A stretch of 64,000 bases of DNA from Agapetus fuscipes (Eukaryota; Arthropoda; Insecta; Trichoptera; Glossosomatidae): contig OX637342.1 in the NCBI GenBank assembly GCA_951799405.1, positions 19,515,298 to 19,579,297 of the forward strand, written 5' to 3'. Below, in pieces: positions 8,893 to 19,624 of this stretch. The position numbers were made by a program, and so were the translations under genes. Within the stretch, counting starts at the first letter, position 1; the number at the start of each line of letters is the position of its first letter. The notes below the pieces were generated by a model. That model saw only the letters and a list, made by a program, of their open reading frames with translations, searched no databases and was not told where the DNA came from.

Positions 8893-10311
8893 TTACGCCC
8901 TCAACCCTTGCCACAGATTTTTCACTCCTGGCCACGGTTCCTTCATCCTTTTCCTTCTCTTCCGATGTTCGTGGAGAGGTGGTGCGCGCTGAAGGCGAGG
9001 AGTCGTATCCGGCGGCCTCGTGTACTGTTCGATCGGATCCTCCTCCTGCTTGTCGGGCGGTAACCTAAGCTGATCTGGGTGCACGTCTCTGCTGGTGCGG
9101 GGTGGCTGTTTCCTGGCCATCCCATGGCTCTGATTACTCTTCGAGACGGAATCCGCTAGCACGAGTTGTCGTCCACTCTGCACCTCCATGCTGACTGGTT
9201 TCAGGTCCCTCTTGCTCGTGTCAAACGTCGAGTCTTCCACTTCGCACACTTGCGGGTGGGCTTCGCGTTCAAAGTACAGCTCTCTCTCCAAAGGGTCATC
9301 TTCCATGTCTCTTGGCAGCACGTCTGCCTCAGGCTGTACAGGCCTCCCATCCTGGCTAGGGCAGACGTGGCTGGATTCTGAAACTTCTGGAGCCAGTGTC
9401 TCTTCCACACGTTGAAACTCCTCGACTGCTCTCAGAGTGTCCTCAGGAACTTTCGCGTTCCTCAGCATGCTGACACTTGCATGCTCCGGTTCACCTTCAT
9501 CCTGGCTTGATTCCGGTTGCGAAGGCTTCCCCTCACGGTCGGGGCAAGACCGGTCGAGATGTGACCCTGAACAGTGCCAATATGACCGTGCGGTCTCTTG
9601 CTCGCTACATGGCCGTGGCTGCCATGCCATTGGACGATTTTTCTGGCCTGGTGACTGCCTTTCGGTCTGATGGTGATAGGCTGCTGGCTGCCAATCCCCT
9701 TGTTGCTGTTCCTGGGCTGGCCATCGCCCTCCTTGCTGATGAGATCCGACGAGTGGATGGTGTTCATCGCTGCTGCCCCTGCTTTCACAGCCTGCCGCAG
9801 CTGCGAGAAGCTTGCTCCAGGAGGCGCTGGCGCTCTGAAGTCTCGCCTGGCACTGCGGCAACAGGAGGTCCATGGTGTGCTGGATGACCTCCTGCTCAGA
9901 GTGCGTGCTGCAGAAGCGCTTGGCCAGCGCTCTCTTCCTCAGGATGAATCCCATTGCCTCCTCCCCGAGCTCCTGCCGTCCATAGAGGTACAGGAAGTGG
10001 CCTCTCTCCCTCCTTGACTTGCTGTTGAATCTTCCCTCCAGGGCACATTCAACCTCCAGCCAGTCTGTCACTGGGAGCTCCGCCATCCAGGCAGCCGCCT
10101 CCCCCCTCAGCCAATCCATTGCCCACATCACCCATTCGCTCTCTGGGGTTGCATTCTCCTTGAAGTACGCCAGGGCTGACTCCAAAAATAGCCCTGGGTC
10201 TTCCTCCGGCTTCCCCGAAAATGGCATGGGGAGCCGTGCCACTGGCGTCCTGTATTCATTGACTGAAGCTCCCTGCTCCATCAAGTCATCACAGGGCCGC
10301 GCAGTCTTCAT
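8893..10311 (-). CDS. Gag-like protein of the family-1 LTR element
   Basis: The ORF gives 472 residues from the ATG at 10311; an in-frame GTG at 10395 lies in the leader only 15 bases from the LTR, so I prefer the ATG. The N-terminal third has the retrotransposon Gag core pattern: a 'MPFSGKPEEDP' entry, helices with 'WVMWAMDWLRGEAAAWM', then 'ALEGRFN'. About residues 242-256 carry a zinc-knuckle-like 'YWHCSGSHLDRSC' in which the first Cys is Tyr and one spacer is a residue short, so metal binding is doubtful. The C-terminal half is charged and low complexity. In Ty3-type elements Gag forms the particle and packages RNA. No pol follows the stop. The long frames on the opposite strand are shadows. 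Confidence 0.85.
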   Translation of the reverse strand: MKTARPCDDLMEQGASVNEYRTPVARLPMPFSGKPEEDPGLFLESALAYFKENATPESEWVMWAMDWLRGEAAAWMAELPVTDWLEVECALEGRFNSKSRRERGHFLYLYGRQELGEEAMGFILRKRALAKRFCSTHSEQEVIQHTMDLLLPQCQARLQSASASWSKLLAAAAGCESRGSSDEHHPLVGSHQQGGRWPAQEQQQGDWQPAAYHHQTERQSPGQKNRPMAWQPRPCSEQETARSYWHCSGSHLDRSCPDREGKPSQPESSQDEGEPEHASVSMLRNAKVPEDTLRAVEEFQRVEETLAPEVSESSHVCPSQDGRPVQPEADVLPRDMEDDPLERELYFEREAHPQVCEVEDSTFDTSKRDLKPVSMEVQSGRQLVLADSVSKSNQSHGMARKQPPRTSRDVHPDQLRLPPDKQEEDPIEQYTRPPDTTPRLQRAPPLHEHRKRRKRMKEPWPGVKNLWQGLRA

Positions 10312-10410
10312 TGTCTTGCTTCTGGTTCTTTGTTGGGCGCCACAAGTCAGTCCTCCGGTACTTGGGTTGTCACTTTCCAAGTGACTTGGCCCCACGTTCG
10401 CGGCGTCAAT

Positions 10411-10718
10411 TGATACCCTCTCTTCAAAATCAAAAAGACTTGATTGAAGGGTTTTTCTTTACTTTCGTTTTTTTTATTCTCTTTTTCTCTTTTCAGTACA
10501 AGTTACTAACAGAACCGGTCTTCGGGCCAACAGGCCGACAACCTTGTGACAAATTATTCCCTTTTTATTACAATAAAACACATAAATTTTGTTACAGTAA
10601 TTTCGGCTCGGCCGGTATCTTGCCGAACGCCGGCCAATCAGCGTGTAGGGTTAAGTTTTGTCAAGGAGTTCGACGGATGGCGAAATTCAAGGCCTACACA
10701 AAAAAGTGTGCCGTATCA
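10411..10718 (-). repeat. 5' LTR of gag-only family 1
   Basis: It is 308 bp with the same termini. On the minus strand the leader immediately inside it starts 'attgacgccgcgaacgtgg', the expected primer-binding-site position, but without a clean TGG start, so the primer tRNA is not assigned. Confidence 0.9.
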
Positions 10719-11763
10719 TTATACCAAGTTTAGTACGGAATAATGAAGCTTACATTCTACGTTATAGTGTTGTAGGTGTTATAGTTATGCTGATCCACAT
10801 TCCCAGATCAACAAAACGCGTTAGCATGAGCTCGGACCATCCATCTTAATTGCGGCGGTAGACCACACTCTACTGTGATGCGCTCCCAAATAGCAATTAA
10901 CCATTACAAAGCATGTCAAGGATTCCTTCACAAATCTCTAGATGCAGTTACGAGCTGCGTTTGGTAACAACAATTACCAGCCAACCCTAATTCAATTAAA
11001 TTCTTATTTTCACACAGAAAATGACGTTATTATTTAAATTAATAAGGAACCTTATTATCTATGTGAGAACAGAAACGGAATTGAATATTTTTAAATAATT
11101 TAATTCGCTGTGCGTTCTTTATTTGAATTTCCTGCGAACCGGAAGTACGGTCAGCGCCCGCCATATACGGCGAGCTGTCAAAATCAGAAACGCGCGCCCA
11201 ACTAAAGTTAAACCGTTTTAGGACAAAATAATATGCAAGATAAATTGACGTAAACATCGTCTATTATTTTTACTTATGTCCTTTATTGAAGCATAAATAT
11301 TGCATTTTATTAAACCCAGAAATGTTTTAAGAAACAAAAAAGGATTTACGACACCAGCCATGTTTATTTACAGATGACAGAATGTACAAAGAGTTGACAA
11401 AAGTAAGCATGGTTTGAAATCTTAAAAAAATATTGGGTATTATTGTAGTTTGCGTACAATTTAGTGATATTTCAAAGATCTATTTGCTGACCACACAAGT
11501 TGAAAAGTGTTGCACCGACAGAAAACAAACAGAACATTGTTGTCATAAGCCTCGGGACAAAGCTAGCTCATTTCAGCAAACATACTTGTCAATGTGGATC
11601 TTTACTTAAAGCATTAAAACCCACACGTCAAGACTTTTCGGGGAAAATCATCGATAACTTATGTCTCAATAACCATCTTTAACTTTAAAAGTGGACAGGA
11701 CATTCGAGACTAACCGTTGACATCCGAGGAGTATAATTTAATTAATAGAAACTCATAGTATAC
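10719..11763. other. No recognised gene
   Basis: AT-rich sequence without a recognisable domain or repeat family. Short open frames here (11039-11257 -, 11500-11682 +) show no domain. Confidence 0.4.
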
Positions 11764-11820
11764 CTGTTCAATGCATTCACTGCCACATCCTGAATCAAAA
11801 TGAGCGTCATCTGTGGGATT
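11764..11820 (-). CDS. Candidate internal exon of an unrecognised secreted-protein gene
   Basis: On the minus strand a strong acceptor (T-rich tract then CAG) is followed by 57 open bases and a GTATAC donor. The 19 codons read 'NPTDDAHFDSGCGSECIEQ', with two cysteines. The exon is phase 0 at both ends, which fits the phase-0 donor of the candidate first exon at 26866-26997. The composition is unlike the surrounding AT-rich DNA and is not part of any repeat seen here. I do not recognise the family. Chance is possible for so short an exon; further 3' exons were not found. Confidence 0.45.
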
Positions 11821-13190
11821 CTGAAAAAAATACAGAATTCTCTTATTAAAATTCGTTGCACAAGTAAGAAAAAAAACACTAAACTGAAAACTTATTTATA
11901 AAGAAATATCATAAGCTCAGCAAGGATCGCATCCCAGCCCTCTGGCTTTGAGCACTTTGAGCGTTTCCCCAACAAATTATCGACTAGACGTAGAAACTAA
12001 AAAATCAATTCATGAAATATTTTTTCCATTGTAAAAATGATATAGGTATACGAGATTACACTAATGATGCAACTAATGCATTAGTCAAAACTGCTGAGAG
12101 CAGATCACAACAAACTGACAGCATGGTGTGTTTTTAAATCAAATTTATCAGAGTACTCGTATATCTTCCATTATAGATGTAACGCAATAATCAATATGGC
12201 TAATAGTGTTCCTTTTTCAAAATGCGGAAAAGGAAGGAAGTCAACTGGTATATTGGTTATTGGGAAACAAAATGCATATCCGGGTCCCATACACAATCTG
12301 TTAAACGGATGCAATTAGTGCAGCCAACCCATCAATGTCAAAAAAAAAAAATTAAGCAGGTAGGTTAAAAAGTATTGTATTTATCGAGTATATTTATTCT
12401 TTTACATAAGTATATGGCGTGGCAGTAAATCGCACGTGAATACATTTTGTTACAGTAACCGAAGCGTGTAAGTGGGAACGGTTTGCGGGCGTCTGGCCAC
12501 CCCTAACAACCTGTTGATTAGTCATGGGAAGATACTTGCAGTGCCTACACATGAGTGAGATTGTGTATAACCTATAAGGCTACCAAGAGGGTGAATAGCT
12601 AATATTAATGCTATCATGATGTACGCACAGCGCACTACATATTCCTGATGCATGTGGGTTTGGAATTTAAGTTCTATAACAGGTCTTAGTATCAACGTGG
12701 TATAGGTACTCAGCCTTCACAAGAAATAAAAACCTACTCCTTCCGGAGCAGAGAATTGCAGATTCAAGAAGAGTGGATAACCTAAACCAATGTAAATAAA
12801 CAGGATCCACCAGACAAGGGCAATGGATCAGGAAGTTGTGTCATGAAGTCGAAAGGTGTTTTGCACGGATTAGCAACCAATATAAAACTATTATTTAACA
12901 TTTTTCCTAGTATACTGGCGTGTGACGTCACATTTTAAAAACGATATAAATTAGTGACCGATCGTAATTAAGTGGTTTACATTTCGAAAAGTAGAGGGCT
13001 CAGTTCCCCAGCAGGACACGAAATATCACTTGAATTTAAAAAATTCTATGTAGGTATGTACCTACTGCAGTTAGACCCATGTTCTACGTACATCTAGACT
13101 GGCCACTAAGTTTTCCCAGCCTTACAGCAACTGGGCTGGGTCTTGCTGACTAGGGAAGTCTAACTAAACATGCAGAGGACTGTCGCGCTG
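11821..13190. other. Intron or intergenic sequence, no gene seen
   Basis: AT-rich. A piece near 12710-12760 ('cagccttcacaagaaat') resembles the body of SINE family B. No other feature is supportable. Confidence 0.4.
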
Positions 13191-13194
13191 TCGC

Positions 13195-13400
13195 TGTTCT
13201 ATTAGGGGTGTCCGGAACGTCTGCAGAGCCACCTCCACTTATTCCTATCCTGACATGCTTCTCTCAGTTCATTCGTATCCACATTCTTCTTATACATTTC
13301 CTTGTTTACATTCACTTAACTTATTTAACAAGACTTCACAATCAAGCCATTTATTTCTCGGTCTTCCCTTTTCTTTGATGTTAATCTCACAAAAACGGCG
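13195..13400 (-). pseudogene. LINE RT-ORF C-terminal fragment
   Basis: The minus strand encodes 'KGRPRNKWLDCEV', the GRPR-x-x-W(x)D motif typical of the C-terminus of RTE-like reverse-transcriptase ORFs. A spacer and the family's terminal block follow, with several stops. It is a 5'-truncated dead copy, related to 21408-21600 and 43445-43620. Confidence 0.55.
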
Positions 13401-14660
13401 AGAAAAATGAAACGGCAAAAACGTTAAATTAAGTACAGGAAGGACATCAAAACACGAAAACAGCCATTTCTGAATTTCCAGAAAAATGAGTAGGTATATA
13501 TCTAGTAAATTAACCATCAGACAATTGTGCGTCCTAATATGCAGGGTCACGGCTAGTAGGAACCGGGATTTTTTAAATAATTAGTCCACTGGTTGACGTT
13601 CCGATCTGTTTGCCACCACTGACTATGTCTCCTCTTCCATGTATTATTATTCCATAAAAGTATCAGTTACAAAGTAGCGGTGTAATGTAACGTATTCGCA
13701 GATAATACCGCAGGTCGAAGGATATTAGGTTGAGATACGAAAGTATCATTTGTAATTTTATGATCTATATTAAATATGCATTTCTTTAATCGTTGTGCGT
13801 TTTGCATTTAGTGAGTTACAATCCTTCATAAGGGAAACTCCTGGAAGCGGACCAGGATCCGGGATAGAAGCGGAGAAGCCAAGAAACAGAGAAAATAGGA
13901 ATTAAAAATAATTGTTTTTTTATTTACAAGATACGCAAAATGTACAATAAACCAAAACCCTTCAATAAATATACGGAGTTTTTCGTTAGTAGGAAAATTG
14001 TGTTTTTCAATCAATCATTGAACGTACTTTTATAAAAAAAAAAACAAAATACTAGCTAAGCAAAGAAATACTCCTAATAAATAATACTTCACAAAAGCCG
14101 GTCAGTTGCATTTTGTAACAGATACATTTTTTTTACAATTACGAAATCACACCCACACACATCCTTGTTCTACACAGGTGGGGCCGGATGTCTCTCAAAG
14201 TTTAAAAAGGCGGGACAACATCGGCCATGCTCCATGGCTTCCCTCGTCATGTCACCATGCCCCTCCACTGCACTTACGTCAGACCGGACCAGCATTTCAC
14301 CTAAAATGTAAGGAAACAAAAACGTTCACTACAGACGCTGTTTTAGTCTCCGTACAGATTTTGGTAAACGTTTCGTCTGTGTTTAGATGTGAAGAGTCAT
14401 ACTTAACCCAGTACACGATACTGTAACCCTACACCAGTGGTTCCCAAGGATTCTACCTAAAACCACCGAAAGAGAAAGCTGATGTTTCTACCTCGGGCAC
14501 GTAATGTGGCCTTGCACACTGGATTTATTGTTCGGTAAACCCGGTAAACCTGACATACAACCAGTTTTTTTAGGAATAAAGGGGATAGTGAATAAACAAA
14601 TATATGGCTCATTTTATATTTTCACAAAAGTTGTTTTCACAAAGATGATAATTGCAAAAT
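13401..14660. other. No recognised gene
   Basis: Mostly AT-rich. A GC-richer patch at 14180-14330 has no domain I can name. Confidence 0.4.
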
Positions 14661-14671
14661 TATGAAACATC

Positions 14672-14935
14672 TTAGTATGGAGAATCGAAACACTTTGAGA
14701 GATGAACTAGCGTTTTCTTCCTGTACATCTTCTCATGTTTCATTCCTAGGATTAGTTGTAGCATAACAGCATTATTCCTCCATACTTTTCTGCCATTCCT
14801 CCTTACCCCGGGAAACCTTTTGAGCTCCTCGTAGAAGGAACAGCACAAATCTGCCCCTAGAATTACCAATATATCCTGTCGGAGCTCTCGGGGCGGTCGT
14901 CCTCGGGCGTTTGTCCACTCAATCATGATTTGCAA
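14672..14935 (-). pseudogene. LINE RT-ORF C-terminal fragment
   Basis: The minus-strand frame includes 'ARGRPPRELRQDI', which resembles the RGRPP-x-x-W-x-D(D/Q)I motif near the end of non-LTR RT ORFs. The rest has lost similarity. Confidence 0.4.
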
Positions 14936-15369
14936 ACCTTCTCACACTATTATGGCCTTAAAAATGCAATTTCCGGTTGAATTTCATGTTTGATTTGATT
15001 TCAAATACCCCCCCCCCCTTTCTTTGCTTGAGAACACGCCATGCTTTGGGAAAGAGGGTGGAATACTATTAACAAAAGTAATTAAAAAGGTCTACGAAGT
15101 AAAATAGTTTGAGTGCCTCTGTACTACACCCTTACTTTATTCTTGTAGAAAGCTAATTTTGTGATCGAAGCAGAAGCAGGTATCCTTTAGTTACCCTTAC
15201 TTGAAAAGATTCCAAATCAAGGCAGCGTGACGTTAATTTTTACTTTCAAGTAATCATGATTGGCCGTTACAGTAGACGCCGAGATGGCTGGGCGGTTTCA
15301 TGTTTCTAGTTGGCTACACTCACACAAAACGTTACTTTTTCTGGGATGACTTCCGCTTTAGAAAAAAGG

Positions 15370-15529
15370 GTTGAAGAAATCTATTAAGTCGTGAAGGTGG
15401 ATGATTTGTTTTGTACTGTTGAAGAAATCTATTAAGTCGTGAAGGTGGATGATTTGTTTTGTACTGTTGAAGAAATCTATTAAGTCGTGAAGGTGGATGA
15501 TTTGTTTTGTACTGTTGAAGAAATTTACT
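15370..15529. repeat. 48-bp tandem repeat, 3.3 copies
   Basis: The unit starting 'gttgaagaaatctattaag' occurs three times without differences that I can see, plus a partial copy. The period is 48 bp. Confidence 0.95.
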
Positions 15530-15734
15530 TTAGATGCACTGAGTTGAGGGTTACATTAATTATAATAACAATAAAGTCGTATGAAAGGATACAGTGAGAA
15601 GCAAGGGTTCTTTATAAGTCAATTTTTGGATGAGTAAAAAGTTGACAGATACATAAAAATAAAATCTTGTAAGTAATGTCTCTACAAATTATATGGCTTG
15701 TAATATAAGGTTATTTTTGCTAGTTCCTAGTAAT

Positions 15735-15805
15735 TAACCTCTCCTGTTGCAGGGAAGGGCGGCAAGAGTTAGTATGTGTAAGCGCGATATTATGAGTGTC
15801 TGTTT
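15735..15805 (+). repeat. LINE 3'-UTR remnant (TTAGA-tail family)
   Basis: Only the middle survives: 'gcagggaagggcggcaagag' and 'tgtgtaagcgcga'. Confidence 0.5.
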
Positions 15806-16074
15806 TTGCTGTTGTTATATTTATCTCATATTTTGCAATTAAAAAACAAAGCGCAGGTGGCGTATTGATGTTTTCAGAAGTTTTTATGCAAAACAGTGAT
15901 TTTTGAATCGATTACGTCAGAGTCACTGGTCGGGAGCTCCCCGCACACACATCAGCACCGCAGTGCCGAGCTGTAGAGACCTATGTAAGCACCTACTCAT
16001 ATTATGTTACTCGCGCTGCCACTTGTAGGTAGATGGCCCTGGGACGCGGGCTTTCCGGTTACTTTATGCATTTT

Positions 16075-16355
16075 TTGGAAGATTTTTTGTTGGTTTCAAT
16101 TTTTGTGTGAATTGCACCTCAAGAGCCCTATACTACCTTGGTCGTCACTATAGAAAGCGCCAATTCTCAAGCAAGACCCAATTGCTGTAAAGCCTGTAAA
16201 GCTGGACCTTTTGGTGACTGGTATTTTTTTAAAAGCAAAAAAAAACAACCCAGCCAAGAGCTCATTTGATTTTTTTTGCGCTTCGCTGCGAGTCGAACTC
16301 ACGTCCTCCGAATCACGAGTCCGTAGCGTTTACCACTAGACTACAGACCTACATC
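16075..16355 (-). mobile_element. SINE family A (tRNA head, no 5S head)
   Basis: The minus strand has 'gtagtctagtggtaaacgc' (A-box side), 'gagttcgactcgc' (B box), the body 'aattggcgctttctatag' and 'gggctcttgaggtgcaattc', and a degraded tail. It is diverged from the 26484 copy. Confidence 0.75.
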
Positions 16356-16539
16356 AAGAAGCTTTCTGACTAAGCGTTTTAGGAAACTAAAAAAGTGAAA
16401 ATCTGTTTTTGGAAATCAATGTAAAATCCGTTGCAAGGATACATTGGAGAGGCGTTGCTTTCAGCTAAGATGAAAGACTGGAGGATTCCAAGGCTTGCGT
16501 GCGGCCTAGCAGGGCGGAGTGCCGTGATGAATGGAAAAA

Positions 16540-16605
16540 GAAGTATCACTCCCACAAGCAGAGACGTGTAAGTTCGCGCTTGTACATGCTGCACGTGTAC
16601 TTGGA
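16540..16605 (-). repeat. LINE 3'-UTR remnant
   Basis: The minus strand retains 'gtacaagcgcgaacttacac' and a 'tgcttgtgggag' block of the TTAGA-tail family. Confidence 0.5.
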
Positions 16606-16754
16606 AAGAAAGGCGAACGGCCAGGTTCCAGGGCAAGGTTAATCACAGGGCACTGATGCGGGCCTGCACTCTGCTACAGCCTGCAGTGGCTCGCAGCCTT
16701 TCTCGGATCAGGGACAACAGTAGTAGTATTACTATCGCTGTTGGCTTTACAATT

Positions 16755-16984
16755 TGTTGTGTATCTTTCTTGACTTATAGGTTGGTATGAGGCTGACCAC
16801 CCATACTGTAAAAAATGGTTCACTTTGCCAATGTCGCCCCTGTGTCAGGGAAGGTCGGCCAAAGTTGCAGGGTTTATGTTCATTTGCGGTTTGGAGTTTA
16901 TTTGTAAGTACTCAATCAGCATTTGAAGCGCGAACTACACGTGTTTGTTTGTGGGCATACATTTTTAATCTTATCTAATCTAAA
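16755..16984 (+). repeat. LINE 3' UTR (TTAGA-tail family), + copy
   Basis: It runs from 'cttgacttataggttggtatg' through 'gctgaccacccatactgt' and 'aagcgcgaactacacgtg' to a degraded tail. It abuts a minus-strand copy tail to tail. Confidence 0.85.
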
Positions 16985-17992
16985 GAGATTCACATTACAT
17001 GCATTCTCACAACCAGACACCTACAAGTTCGCGCTTGCACATGCCTCATGTGAACCTACAACATAAAAACCAAATCTCAAATGGACATACACCCTGCAAC
17101 TCTTGCCGTCCTTCCCTGAAACAGGGGTGACATTGGCAAAGTGAACCATTTTTACAGCATGGGTGGTCAGCCGCATACCAACCTATAAGTCAAGGAACAT
17201 ACACGACAAATAACATTTTTTTAAATCAATAAATAATAATATACATATATGGACATCAAAAATTAAAACATAAAACAAATTTCACTTTAATAAACCCTAG
17301 CCGCCAACATTACAGATAAACCGCCATTTCTTTCTGTCCTTACATACTTCTTTCATTTCCTCCAGAGTCATAACCTTCTTTATACAGGCTCTTCTTTTAT
17401 TATGACTCTGGATATTCCATTCATTCGCAATTTCGGATATTTGGTCCATCCATACCTTTCTGGGTCTTCCTCTACCACGACATCTATCTATTCTACCAAC
17501 ATATTTTTTCTTCGTCAGTCTTTCCTCATTCATTCTCTCCATATGCCCAAACCATCTTCACAAACTTCTTTTAATCTTCACTTTCACACTTTCTCTTGCA
17601 CCACATTCTTCTCTTATAAAATCATTCCTCACCCTGTCACTCCGTTTTTTCCCAATCATACTTCTTAGAAAGTCCATTTCAACAGTATGGACCTTACTAA
17701 TTTCACTTTCATTCACCGTCCAGGCTTCACTTCCATACATCAAGGTGGGTAAAAGTATGCCAATGTGTACCGCCAATCGAGCATTTTTAGATTTAAATAT
17801 TTAAAAAGATAAATGGTAAAACATTGTTTTAATTCACTTTATTCTTTTTTTTTTGCTCGAATATTTTCTTTATTTATTATATTTAATTTATTTTTATATT
17901 TGTTTTGATTTTTGGCGATACAAGCTGTGGCACCCAGTACACACGTGCCCTTCATTATTCTTCTTTCAAGTTCTCCTGTTGAGAACTTTAAG
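16985..17992 (-). mobile_element. RTE-like LINE, 5'-truncated copy
   Basis: The minus strand matches the 19625-20665 element from its 3' UTR (16985-17300) through the RT C-terminus. The homology is broken by an AT-rich insertion of roughly 115 bp at about 17787-17905. After it the match resumes ('gtgtactgggtgccacagc', 17930s). Confidence 0.85.
17297..17776 (-). pseudogene. RTE-like reverse transcriptase C-terminus (broken)
   Basis: Two overlapping frames carry what is one ORF in the 19663 copy. 17776-17558 has 'PTLMYGSEAWTVNESE' and 'MIGKKRSDRVRNDF'. 17542-17297 has 'MERMNEERLTKK' and 'GRGRPRKVWMDQ'. A small indel near 17550 separates them. These are the YGSE-W, RMxGxxxxDRxRN, GHMERM and GRPRxxW motifs seen after the RT fingers/palm in RTE-like LINEs. 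No catalytic domain is present, so the copy is dead. Confidence 0.8.
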
Positions 17993-18294
17993 TGAATATA
18001 TCCTTGCAACTTAGATTATAGATTATAAATGTAATGTGAATTCCCAATATCACATTATTTTGCAACTTAGATTAGCTAAGAGCACGATGAAAAAATACAC
18101 TTCACATGGGCATCGTAAATTAACGAGGGAGGGGGAGGGGGAGGGGGATAATCTTAGTCTTTTTCTTCTTCTTATTGTTATTTAGGATTTTTGTCTTGTG
18201 ATGCAGAAGACCAGCTGCGTTCTTGGTGGGAGAACTGTTAGATGCTGGCCATCTGGTAAACAACGTAACCAAGCTGCATATATAGAACAACTAC

Positions 18295-18365
18295 TTACTG
18301 GCGCCGGCTTTTCGCCAACCATTTCAGTTGAAATAGGAATTTCCCAGCTCCCGAGGGGGCTGTTA
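18295..18365 (-). mobile_element. SINE family B fragment
   Basis: The minus strand keeps 'ccctcgggagctgggaaatt' and 'actgaaatggttggcg' of the family body. Confidence 0.6.
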
Positions 18366-18379
18366 TATTAGTATTATTG

Positions 18380-18535
18380 TAACTATAAACTATGTTGCAA
18401 AGATACATGAATATTTACAAACAGATACGTGAAAGTTAGCGGTTACACATGCCGCATGTGCAGCACGAAAAAAAACAATGCCGCTCTTCCCTGAAACAGG
18501 GGTGACATTGACAATGTAAACCATTTTTATTATGA
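18380..18535 (-). repeat. LINE 3'-UTR fragment (TTAGA-tail family)
   Basis: The minus strand shows 'aatgtcacccctgtttcagg', 'cacatgcggcatgtgtaacc' and the 'tgtttgt' block. Confidence 0.7.
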
Positions 18536-18571
18536 ACTTTATTTGATGATTTACGATCCGAGGTAGCCCCC

Positions 18572-19115
18572 TTGCATCCATGCGGCTGCGTGGTTCCTCC
18601 AGAAGCGCTTCCTCTTCCTGCTCCGCAAACTTCCACAAATCATCGTCCGGGTTCTATAAAAATATTCATTGTTGAAAAAACTGCATTGGCTTCGTTTTCC
18701 GGAGAGGGTGGTCTACCGTGTTTGTCTGATGGTTTACAAAGCTGTCAATGTATGGCTCCTTCATACTTGTCTGACATGTTCTCACGTGTTGAGATAGATT
18801 TGAGACGCCAAACTCTCAGATCTGCGGAGTGTGGGGTGGTTGACTTAGTCCAGCCGTCACGTCAGACACGCACTAATTTTGGGGACCGTGCTTTCTGGTT
18901 TGCGGGCCCAATGGAGTGGAACAGACTACCACCTAATGTGAGGAAGGCAGAAACTGTTGGTGTCTTTAAAGGAGTACTAAAGACGCATATTTACAAAAAA
19001 TCTTATCCGTGATTTGAGAGGGCCCTTGAGGTGTGACACACACAAAAACGGCGCTCTTTTATTATGTGTATACCTTATAAATAAATTATCCTTGTATATA
19101 TATATATATTGAATG
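18572..19115 (+). mobile_element. CR1/L2-like LINE 3' end
   Basis: A 5'-truncated non-LTR element with the RT-ORF C-terminus (18681-19015) and a short 3' UTR. The 3' UTR 'cccttgaggtgtga...cacacaaaaacggcgctc...aaataaattatcc' closely matches the 3' end of SINE family A ('ctcttgaggtgtgattcacacaaaaacagcgctc...aaataaatcatcc', 26720-26775). It ends in a (TA)n tail. Confidence 0.8.
18681..19015 (+). pseudogene. CR1/L2-like RT C-terminal domain, frameshifted
   Basis: One frame gives 'LHWLRFPERVVYRVCLMVYK', and another continues with 'MAPSYLSDMFS', 'RQTLRSAECG', 'GDRAFWFAGPMEWNRLPPNV' and 'VFKGVLKTHIYKKSYP'. These are the consecutive LHWLP, P-YL, R-LRS, GDRAF--A-P--WN-LP and FK--LK motifs at the end of CR1/L2/Rex-type polymerases. 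The frame change near 18750 and the missing 5' part make it non-functional. Confidence 0.8.
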
Positions 19116-19289
19116 TTAGTTTCGCGCGATTGTCCCGCAGGCCACCGGTTAAGAACTGCTGCTCGTTTAGTACTCTTACTGGCTATAGCTGCCTACTGCT
19201 AATGGCTAAATGGCTAACTAGTAACTGCCTGTAACCACGTACTCGTACAGAGAGGAGAGCTCACTCTGCTGGGTAAATAATAATTAGCA

Positions 19290-19440
19290 GTGAACTCGAC
19301 AAAATTGTGACTTCATACCGGCCGTTAGGGTAAAGGCAAATCAATATTTTGTGATTGGTTGAGTCACATACAGGTGTGATGTTTGTCAACCGAGAAAAAA
19401 ATACAATTTTAAACTGAGTGCATTAAGGCAGAAATAACTA
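19290..19440 (+). repeat. Dispersed ~180-bp repeat (copy 3 of 3)
   Basis: It shares 'acaaaattgtgac', 'tattttgtgattggttg', 'caggtgtgatgtttgtcaac' and 'cgagaaaaaaatacaatttt' with the copies at 2555 and 5500. Confidence 0.55.
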
Positions 19441-19479
19441 AAAATATTTTATCTTTAATTAATTATCGGTGTTATGGCC

Positions 19480-19560
19480 GAGGGAGTCAAGTGGCTGATT
19501 TTTCTAACGTATTTAGAATAGAAAAACGTTGGTTCTATCCCCGCTTGGGTCATTTGACCA
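19480..19560 (+). mobile_element. tRNA-like SINE head, degenerate
   Basis: 'gtcaagtggctgatt' and a B-box-like 'ggttctatcccc' are spaced as in a tRNA promoter. There is no cloverleaf support, so the call is weak. Confidence 0.3.
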
Positions 19561-19624
19561 TAACTGCGATCCTGGTTCAACAGATGTCGTTGGGTAATTA
19601 TTCATGAATAATTCATTAAAATAT

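Larger units (their letters stand above)
8547..10718 (-). mobile_element. Complete gag-only LTR retroelement, family 1 (TR-GAG type)
   Basis: Two direct LTRs (8547-8855, 10411-10718) with TGATAC...GTATCA ends flank a single gag ORF. The flanking 4-bp TTAT (8543-8546 and 10719-10722) is a target duplication, a length common for Ty3/Gypsy integration. A purine-rich stretch lies just inside the 3' LTR on the minus strand. The 1.55-kb interior has no protease, RT, RNase H or integrase, so the element must be mobilised in trans. This layout matches terminal-repeat retrotransposons carrying only GAG. Confidence 0.9.
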
